Shown: piece by piece, positions 40,670 to 60,500 of the stretch
How positions within the stretch are numbered: the stretch's first letter is position 1
How the letters are laid out: each line of letters opens with the position of its first letter
NCBI GenBank assembly: GCA_945859605.1
Contig: OX243814.1
Span: 39,606,802 to 39,670,801, forward strand
Length of the DNA stretch: 64,000 nucleotides
Reading direction: 5' to 3'
Source of the DNA: Lumbricus rubellus
Lineage: Eukaryota > Annelida > Clitellata > Crassiclitellata > Lumbricidae
The notes under the pieces: generated by a model
Databases searched by the model: none
Told to the model about the DNA's origin: nothing
Seen by the model: only the letters and a program-made list of their open reading frames with translations
Program-made: the position numbers and the translations under genes

Positions 40670-42230
40670 TTGTTAAGCCATTAAGTGACAAGTGTATTTT
40701 AGGGAAATGAAACTTCTGGTGATTTGATCATGAAGGATTGAGATTTTTGGTGCCAATTTCTGCAGCACTTGTGTACTATCCTTCTGTCCTGCGCTTTCAT
40801 GGAGTACCATTAACAAGGAATGCTTAAGAAGACCAGGATGGAACATGCCGAAGTTGAAAGATCTGACTTTGTACCACCAGATTATCCAGTGGTAGCACAC
40901 TGGATGGGAAATTCCTACCCGAGATCTCCAGAGCAGGAAATGTTAACCGCCTGCCAGTGCTGGTTTCAGGTGATGGTGTGTATAAACTCTTAGGCCCAAA
41001 TTAACTTCAGTGGCAGGATGCAATTCAATATTATATTATATTAATATATTCCAATGTTTAATCCAAAGCAGTTCATTATTCTCTGGAGTTATGGAAACTC
41101 ACTGATAATATGCAGGCCCAGAACTTTGATACATCACTATGCCAGCACCGGAATTTTCAATAGAGTGCACGATTTTTCAGGAAATCAAGATAGGTCAAGA
41201 GCTCCTGTGGCTGACCTTCATGTGATGGAATTGATTTTGGCCATAAGCCTTCTGCATGTTCCTGTGATTTATCGAATTCACAATATATTCCAATGTTTAA
41301 AAGATTTAATGCTGCTTGGTAAGGTGTGACACTTGACAACATCTTAGGACTGGAAGTCACATCTAGTACTGAAGCCCTTCATGCAAGAGTATTCAGTTTT
41401 CTCAAGTACTTTGCTGAAATAAAGTCAGTTTTAGATAAATTAACAAGAACTCATTCAGATATCAATGGTTGACATTGGAAGTCAGTCTTCAATAAGAGAC
41501 TGGAGTCCAATAATAAAAATTCACTTTGGATGGCCAGGTTACTGTATGCCATCAAAATATACCTTTTAGTGCTCAACATGATGTAATCAATCTAATTAAG
41601 AAGAAAAAACTCGGATTCATCAACTTAGGCTATGTAATTTGGTGGCCTTCGTCACACAAGGGCATGGCTAAAAGACTCTTGCTGCTGTAGCTGCAGGACA
41701 AGATCTTTCAATATGGACATATATAGAAAATACGAGTCAGTTGCCCATGCAGGAGATCAGCTTTGCTTCCATGAAGGTCCTAGAAAACCACCAGTAGTAC
41801 CTTTCAGATGAGGTTGAAGATCTGCTATGTGGCTATTTGCCCATAACAGACAAGGTGAAATATTCCACAGAATAACTGTGAAGCCTGGTGAAAGGATGGT
41901 GAGGCTTAGTGCTATGGCGCTGAAAAAGGAGATTGCATGGGTGATTTTGCATCTCAGCAAATGAGGACGCTACCTGCCTGAAGATTGGTGATTTCTTTTT
42001 ACACTTCCACCAGAAAAATAGATCGAGAAAGAGGATTACAAATAAGGCAGAGACTGAATTCAACAACAGAGTGTTGAACAGCATGTTTTAGAGATGTGAG
42101 AAGTTGTTTGAGGAATTCAATTGGCTCATCACTGATGTTGTTGAAAAGCCAAGTGGTCGGGGGAAGTAGGAAAGCTGTCCCCACTCACTCATTAAAGAAA
42201 TCTGCTGTTTTCACAGTGCCTGCTTAGACT
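40670..42230 (+). pseudogene. Decayed transposase-like gene
   Basis: Disrupted frames read FVPPDYPVVAHW, NRLPVLVSGDGVYKLLG and ADLHVMELILA, then RNLVAFVTQGH. These blocks look like a transposase-related family seen in invertebrate genomes (a WLxCRHHxxEL-like motif is degenerate here), but the superfamily cannot be settled by eye. Many stops. Confidence 0.45.
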
Positions 42231-42656
42231 TCTGCATTATAAAGACTTTATCGGATGTTGAAGTAAGAAAACGAGAACTATCGACATTCATGGACTGAAC
42301 GATGTTTTTTGACAATTTTTTAAATTTCCAATTTTTCAAGCCAACTCAAATTTTACATTTAATACTGGCCAATTGCTTAAGTATCACACATATTGTAATA
42401 TTACAGCAATATTTGATTTATATTGAAAGAAACTACGATTGTATAGGAATGTATGCTCGACACATTATTTTGTACAATTAACGTCTATACACTGGCCCAT
42501 GCAAAGTAACACAGTCGCTGAGCACCGCCTTCTAGTTGGAGTAGGAAGCTGAAATTTTGTCTCAATGATACTATTGATAGGTCTAACAAACGGAGAGGTA
42601 GTCTTGGTTTCTGGCTTGAACTTTATTTTTTACCATGTATCTGTGAACCACACTAA

Positions 42657-43114
42657 CATACATACATACATACGTACATACATACATACATACATACATG
42701 TACATACATACATACATACATACATACATACATACATACATACATACATACATACATACATACATACATACATACATACATACATGCATGCATGCATGCA
42801 TGCATGCATGCATACATACATACATACATACATACATACATACATACATACATACATACATACATACATACATACATACATACATACATACATACATACA
42901 TACATACATACATACATACATACATACATACATACATACATACATACATACATAGGCCTACATACATATATGCATACATACATACATGCATACATAGGCC
43001 TACATACATATATGCATACATACATATTACATACATGCATACATACACGCATACATACATACATACATACATACAGACATACATACATACATACATACAT
43101 ACATACATGCATAC
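42657..43114. repeat. (TACA)n microsatellite, right part, with GGCCTA insertions
   Basis: Includes a (ATGC)n block near 42783-42812 and two 6-bp GGCCTA insertions (42955-42960 and 42997-43002) that leave the repeat phase unchanged on either side. Confidence 0.95.
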
Positions 43115-43783
43115 ATTGAGTTAGCAGTATATTGGTTATTTTTAATCTAGCTTTAAAATCGCAGCCCGTACACTACAGCAACATGCACAGTGTAGAGCTG
43201 AACAACGTTATGCAGGCCATAAAGTAAAGTTAGTAATAAAATTATGAGGCATACTAGGCTACTCAATAATAGGGGTTTGAATTCTACGCTATGGCAACAA
43301 CTTTTGCTGTTGTTATCAAGTTAAGATCATACCTGGATGTATGCATAGCCTACATAGTAGCCTACATATGTGTGCACATAGGCTACTCGCGCAGATAAAA
43401 AATTGTGACAAGATGACATGCTCTATGTGTATTATAATAGAGCGTAGGCCTACTATCCCTATATTTTACTTGAACGGCTTCTTTCATTTGACGCATACGC
43501 TGTGACCATTTCATTTTCGGGTGCACAAACTGCAAATTATGCGCAGAGAAGTTATTTTGGTATGAGCGACGACCTCGATGAATTATATTATACACTATAC
43601 AGTCATACACAGCGGACGTATGAAAAGTGTTACATTGCAGAAATAAATCGAATTTATTTGTGTTTTTTCTTTCCATGTGTGTAAATTTCCCATTGCGGTT
43701 TTGGCGCAATGACATTGTGTGTGTCGTTAACGCGCTGTGTATGTAAGCGACAGATTACTGGTTCGAATAGGCCTACATACATA

Positions 43784-43946
43784 GTATGTATGTATGCATG
43801 CATGCATGCATGACATTGTATGTATGTATGACATTGTATGTATGTATGTATGTATGTATGTATGTATGTATGTACTATGTATGTATGTATGTTTGTAGAC
43901 CCTATGTATGTATGTATGTTTGTATGTATGTATGTATGTATGTATG

Positions 43947-43977
<31 letters not shown>

Positions 43978-44097
43978 GTATGTTGGTATGTATGTATGTA
44001 TGTATGTATGTATGTATGTATGTATGTATGTATGTATGTATGTATGTATGTATGTATGACATTTGTATGTATGTATGTAACTATGTATGTATGTATG
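43784..44097. repeat. (TGTA)n microsatellite
   Basis: Imperfect TATG array, opposite strand sense to 42657-43114. It lies upstream of gene C. Confidence 0.95.
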
Positions 44098-44501
44098 CAA
44101 TGAGCCTACAGGAGAAACGGCGGCGAGCCACTGTGAGTAGTCGGGCGTTATCCTTTACTTACAAGACTTACGAGTTAGTTTAATGGCATGTCTATAATAA
44201 ATTATATTATTGTTGTCCAAACAGCGCGTTTCTATTTTTCCAAAAGAATACTACCGCCTCGGTCTACCTATGCCTAAGCAGAATCAAGTGCGTCGTGCCA
44301 TTGACCGAGGGTGGATGGCTGGAGTCTTTAATTTTGCGTAACGAGATAGAGAGAAAGAGAGAGAAATAGTGACAGACAGGCAGACAGATAGGCCATAATG
44401 TTGAGTAGGCCTGTTAGGCGATGACGAAAGTTCGAAACTTACTCATTACTCAACTTAGCTGCTCTCTGTATGCCTATAGTTAGGCCTCCTCCAAACAAAC
44501 G

Positions 44502-44900
44502 GCCGGTGCCGCGTGTCAGAGTCTCCCCCTAAAAGTCTCCTCCGGAGAACTTGTTTCTAAATAGATTCTCCCCGGAGGATCTGTTCTAGAATAAATTCGC
44601 CCCCGGAGACTATATTCTGAAATAAAGTCTCCGGGGGAGAGAATATTTCCTCCGTCCACGAAACAAAGTCTCCCCCGTTGAGCGTGAAATCGGCTACAGT
44701 CGCATAAAAGTAATAGATGAGCACTTCAAACCGTTAGTTTACGTTGCTAACACGATGACACGTTATTTAACACGAACATTTATATACTTTTGCACCAGAA
44801 AAAATAATGTCTTCCAAAACAGATTTTTCAGCCAGTGGAGACTGTTTCGGAGGGGGGATACTTTGTATCGGGGGGAACGACTTTACTTCGTGACACCGGC
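44502..44900. mobile_element. MITE, TIR related to GCCGGTGTCACGAA
   Basis: The right end CTTCGTGACACCGGC matches the TIR of 10558-11028; the left end GCCGGTGCCGCGTGTCAG is a diverged form. The interior is rich in TCTCCCCCGGAG inverted blocks. Confidence 0.6.
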
Positions 44901-45233
44901 AAATCGTAGAGAAGGGAAGTCTTACGGAACTTCGCCTTGCCATGATAGAAACTCACCGCAGGAGTTAAATTTAAAGTCGTAAAACTCTGTGCAAGTTAAA
45001 GCGTTTTTTTTCTTACGGTTTCGCTCATTGCTTCTCTGCACAGGACTGTAGTAGCAAATGCACAGTAGCTAGCCTATATATTGACAATGGAACCTACAAC
45101 AGGAAGAGGAGCAAGTGAATGCAGATTCTACCTTGAAATATCAGGAATCCAGATTACGTAAATGTAATTGCTGTAATTGCTTATCATAAGAGAGAGAGAG
45201 GGAGATATAGACAGACAGACGAAGACAGCAGTT

Positions 45234-55621
<10,388 letters not shown>

Positions 55622-57222
55622 AGCGGATAATTGCTGTCTTATTCCAACACTTGCTGGAATACTGCTGGACTACATTTACTATTTCTAAGCCATTTATGAA
55701 ACAAGAGACAGGGCAACGTTAGGATATTGTCTTTTGTTACAAATTAGGTAGGCCTAATATGGGCCACTTCAGCATTCCGTTCCGAAAGTGATCCACACTG
55801 TTGCCCCAATGCACTAACTTTATTAAAACTTGTCTCTTGCCGTATACACATCGTGCATGCAACAGTTTAACCACTTAGCTTATCTAATTCTAACCTATAA
55901 GCATCTGTGAATGCATAAATTGTGTCAACCAAATCAAAAAGTCCCTGTCATGCCGAATTTCGTTAGCCTACGCCTTGCGATACACCGGTGATCAGGTCAA
56001 GCCAGATAAAATAATTTTGATTAACGCACGTTTTTAATACATTTGTCAGTGTTAGACCTAGACATCAACAAACCTGGATTTAAGATCTTTACAACCTTTC
56101 CTTATCGTTTCGCTCAGGGCCGGACTTAGGCATAGACAAAGTAGGCAGTTGCCTAGGACGCCGCAGTCTTGAGGTATCCGGTCAAAACCGCGCACACAAA
56201 ACCGCGCACACAAAACCGCGCACACAAAACCGCGATTCATAAAACCGCGCACACTCATTACCGCGCACGATCATTACCGCGCACGATCATAACCGCATTC
56301 AAGTATTTCAACATTCATCCAGCTTCTATGTCAGATCTAAAAATATCTGCATCCAAATTCTATTTCGCGATCGCTATTTTAGCCCCCCCCTCCCCTATGT
56401 GAAAACAAGGGTTTTGGAGGGAACAAATGAGAGTCCGTTGGGCGATCGCCGATTCGCCGAGGCGCAAAGCTCCGAGAAGTTCCATAAAGATGCCTAGATT
56501 AAAAATACTACCGTTCTCTGATATAAAGCGCATTAATAGTAATAATATCCAGAAATGCGAGAGACTGCGCTGTAGGAATTGTTGATCTTGCGTGGCAAAA
56601 TAAAGCTTAAAGCTCATTATGTGACAATTTTGTGACATCATTATAATTATTGCAATAGTGCATTGTGACGTCATGTTCATATGGAATAGCCTATAGATTT
56701 GATTTTCCTAATATTAGTTACAGCGTAGTCTGTAATAGTAGGCCTAAGCTTATAGGCATTTAATAGGCCTATCATAAGGTTCGCTTAACATCTCCGATAC
56801 ATTCCTGTAAGATCTAAGTTGGAATGGTGGTAAAATCTTAGTTAAGTCGCTGTATAAGATCTTAGCAAGAGAACTAGCGTTTCATATTGTGATATTACAG
56901 ACAAGTTCCGTCTTAATAAAGTATTTAAAATGTTTGTTTCTTTGGTCGATTTGCGAGAAAACGTGTCCTGAAAGGAAGGAGTAACGATGGAGATATAATT
57001 ATTGGGTCTTTCTAGTTTTCTTCCAGGATCTCGTTTAAGTAGGCCTATACCGTAGAATCTGAGAGTATAGCTTGATCAGAGAGTGGAAATTCGGCTTTGG
57101 GACACGGGGAACATTTTCAGACGACTGTATCATCCCTAACGTTATCCGCATGCATATTAGGCTATGCATTGTATGCAAACAACTCTCAGACGTTAATCCG
57201 GATAATAAACCACATTAGAGAG
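55622..57222. other. Intergenic C to CAP gene
   Basis: The 3' flank is similar to those of gene B (35650-35960) and of the duplicate exon (36940-37230). From 56117 a truncated hAT-like end (CAGGGCCGGACTTAGGC) is followed by a tandem repeat. Nothing else recognised. Confidence 0.6.
56186..56292. repeat. 14-bp tandem repeat CCGCGCACACAAAA
   Basis: About four clear and several degenerate copies. Confidence 0.85.
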
Positions 57223-57513
57223 ATGCAGCTGACATCTAGCGTCTGGTGTTGCTACGCTTTCACGTTGTTAGTAACAACAACCGTCACAAGTACGGGTCGA
57301 TTCAACCATACTCTTGGTCCGTGTGTAAGTCGGTCCAATCGGACTCCCGATGAGGGCAACAGGTCGTTCCTCCACGTCCAGGCATTCCCTATCCGTCGTC
57401 GCTTCCGAAGGGAGGGAGCGATCCAGTGGTTGTCGGATACGGCCAAGGAGGAGGTCGTCGAGAGACACAACTATTATCGAAGAAACGAAGGCGCCTCAAA
57501 CATGTTGAAACTG
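57223..57513 (+). CDS. CAP gene exon 1: signal peptide and first CAP helix
   Basis: MQLTSSVWCCYAF leader, a short pro-like Arg-rich stretch, then EEVVERHNYYRR. Donor GTATTC is weak, but the join to LKL-KWNDYLA is what the family requires. The frame is open upstream to 57097, but that extension has no leader. Confidence 0.8.
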
Positions 57514-60500
57514 GTATTCTCTTCTTCTGTTCTTCTCAATCGAACCATTGAAAGAAGTGTTGTGCAGAAATAATATTAGCAAAACTTTTGCTAATATTAA
57601 AATAATTTGGCTAATATTATAATATTATAATTTTAACTAATATTTATAATTTTAACTAATATTATAATATTATAATAATTATATTATAATTTCAATTATA
57701 TTAATTTAATTTAATTAATTATATTATAATTTTAACTAATATTATAATATTATAATAATTATATTATAATTTCAATTATATTAATTTAATTTAATTAATT
57801 ATATTATAATTTTAACTAATATTATAATATTATAATAATTATATTATAATTTTAACTAATATTATAGTATTATAATTTTAACTAATATTTAATATTAGTT
57901 AAAATTTAATTGCTGATCAATTTGAATTAGGCCCCTATACATAACCTAGCAAGTAACTGGCTGCATGATTACCAAATCGTGTCGCTGATCGAATAAAATA
58001 ATTATTGTTTTTAGACTAATCGAATTCAGAACAACTGCCTATGTACATTTAAGGCACTATCGACTGGGGCGCCACGTTCTAGGGGAGCCATTTCAGCGAA
58101 ATGGGGGGGGCGCCATTTCACAAAGGTGGGGGCGTCATCTCCGCAAATGTGTATTCTAATAGTTTTCTTTCACTTAGCCTATGACCATTTTCCACACAAT
58201 AATGATATATCCAGCTCTCAGTGTTCTAATACAAAAATTATAATAAATTACTGAGTTCAGCGTATGTACTGGCTAATTCTCCTTTAGATTCTGACATGGG
58301 CTGAACAATTGAGTGGGAATCTGTGGGCGTCAAATGTAGGCCTAGGTCTATACTTTGCCAAATGCAAGCTCGGTCTGCGACGCCAAAGTGCATTCTTTGC
58401 CTGGGGTGCCATTGGGACTGAAGCCCGCCTTTTTCTCGACGATGCGCAGACATTTTTTGCAGGAGGGGTAAAAACACAACTGCCACGGTTAAATGTTTTG
58501 GCAAGAGCTTGAGAAGTACAAAGCTGGAAGGTTAGACCTTGGGTAAAATCGTTTAGGTTTCGAAATGTTAATTTCTCAGTTTCACTTTGTGTACAATTTC
58601 CGACCTGGTGGCGGACCGGTCACAGAGCGGAAGGTTGCGGGTTCAAATCCGGGCAACGACCTTGGGCAAGTTGTTTTCGCACACGTGCCTCTGTCACCAA
58701 GCAGTATAATTTGGTACCGGCGTAAGCTGGGAAGTAAACGGCAAGTCCTGGGAAATCACTGCCCCCGTGCCCAGGACCTTGGGATTCATCCATTGCCGGC
58801 TCAAGGGCTTAGGAAAGGAGATGAGCACCTCGCCAATGGGCCTGCGGCCCAGGGACGACTTTAACTTTAACTTAACAATTTGTACAATTACAGTGCTTAG
58901 CGAGAAGCAATCTGTTAAAAGCCAAAAAGTATAAGATAAGCTGTGGTGTCATTCAAGGCCGTAGCCAGGATATGATTTTTGGGGGGGGGGGGGGTGTTTC
59001 TTCGGCGGAGAATTTCTGACGACCTTTTTTAGTCATCGGAAACAGATTTCTTCCATTTCATCTAATTTTGTGGTTTTTACATTGTGTGCAAGTGAATGCA
59101 CTATAATATTTTTCCCATTTTTCATTTGGGGTGGAGTTCAAACACCCAAAACACTCCCTAGCTACGGCCTTGGTGTCATTTCTCCAAGGGGGTCAGTGCC
59201 TCTCCCTCCTGCCCCTCAGTGAGGGAGTCCACGATCTCGATGATCATGACAACTGCACACTTTGTGAGATAGTCTCCGAGATCACATTAAGATGCTAGAA
59301 TAATGATTAACTTCTATCGCGTGTGTCACAGATAATAATTGCCGAGGAATCGGGGTTTCAACCGCAATCTTTTCCGGCTCCCCATGGTTAGGTTTACCGT
59401 TTCCGTTGCCCACCCCAATAATCCACGTGAGGCATTGTCTGACCCCACCCAGTTATTTTCCTACAACTCTTAGAGTGTATTACCATGAAAGTAAATTATT
59501 ATTCCACGAATGTGTATGCACCTTCCTTAGAAGTGGAACGACTACTTGGCCGAGATGGCAGTAGACTGGGCCAAAGCTTGCAGTTACGTGCACGGGCAGC
59601 CACCGCGGGACGAGGGCTCGATGCCTTACAGTATCCCGGGTCAGAACCTGTTCGCTGCCGGAGCCGACACGGGTCTTCCCTACACCGTCGACGACTACAT
59701 GACAGAGAAGAAAGACTTCGATAGAGGAACGATGACCTGCAATGAAGGAAAGGACTGCGGACATTACCAGCAGGTAACGATGACGATGACTATGATAATA
59801 ACGATGACGATGACTATGATAATAACGATGACGATGACCAAGGCCGTAGACAGGGGGGTGTTTTGGGTGTTTGAACACACCCCGAAATGGAAAATGCAGA
59901 AAAAAATCTATTGCATTTTCTAGTTAGTTCGTGATGGAAAAAAACATGAAAAAGTCATGAAAACACCCCCCGAAATTAAAGAATAGATTAAATTTGAATC
60001 AGAAAAAGTAAAGTTGACGACTAAAAAAAGGTCATCAGAATTTTTCACGGCGAAAATGGAAAATATTAATTTAAAAGATTTTGACCAGATGACTAAAAAA
60101 GGCCGTCAGCAAATTTTGGCGAAAAAATGGACATTTTTGCTGGAAATTCAGCCTCCCGAAACTGAAATCCTGACCGCCACCGAAAACACCCCCGAAATAA
60201 AATCCTGGCTACGGCCTTGACGATGACTATGATAATAACTATGACGATGATTATGATAATAACGATGACGATGACTATGATAATAACGACGACGATGACT
60301 ATGATAATAACGATGACGATGACTATGATAATAACGATGACGATGACTATGATACTAACGAGGAGGAGGAGAAAGATGAGACAGAGACAGAAAGACACAG
60401 ACACAGGCAGAGAGAGACACAGAGACAGAGAGAGACACAGAGACAGAGAGAGACAGAAAGAGAGAGAGAAATATACAGACATACACAGAGAGGGAGAGAG

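Larger units (their letters stand above)
40174..42656 (+). mobile_element. 2.5-kb TIR DNA transposon with decayed transposase, inside a TACA array
   Basis: The left end TTAGTGTGGTCC and right end GGTTCACAC...ACTAA belong to inverted repeats of about 130 bp (40174-40305 and 42510-42656), both with TTCAAGC and GTTTGTTAGAC blocks. TACA repeats lie on both sides in the same orientation, so it inserted into an existing array. The interior has a broken frame (see 40670-42230). Confidence 0.75.
35394..45233. other. Intergenic B to C: repeats and gene relics
   Basis: Holds a LINE 3' end, a second copy of the gene B last exon and its 3' flank, a tiny TTAA element, a TIR element inserted in a TACA microsatellite, a SINE, three TACA-type arrays and a MITE. 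No intact gene recognised. 39010-39830 contains only short frames without recognisable similarity. 43120-43560 matches 3950-4420 upstream of gene B. Confidence 0.6.
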
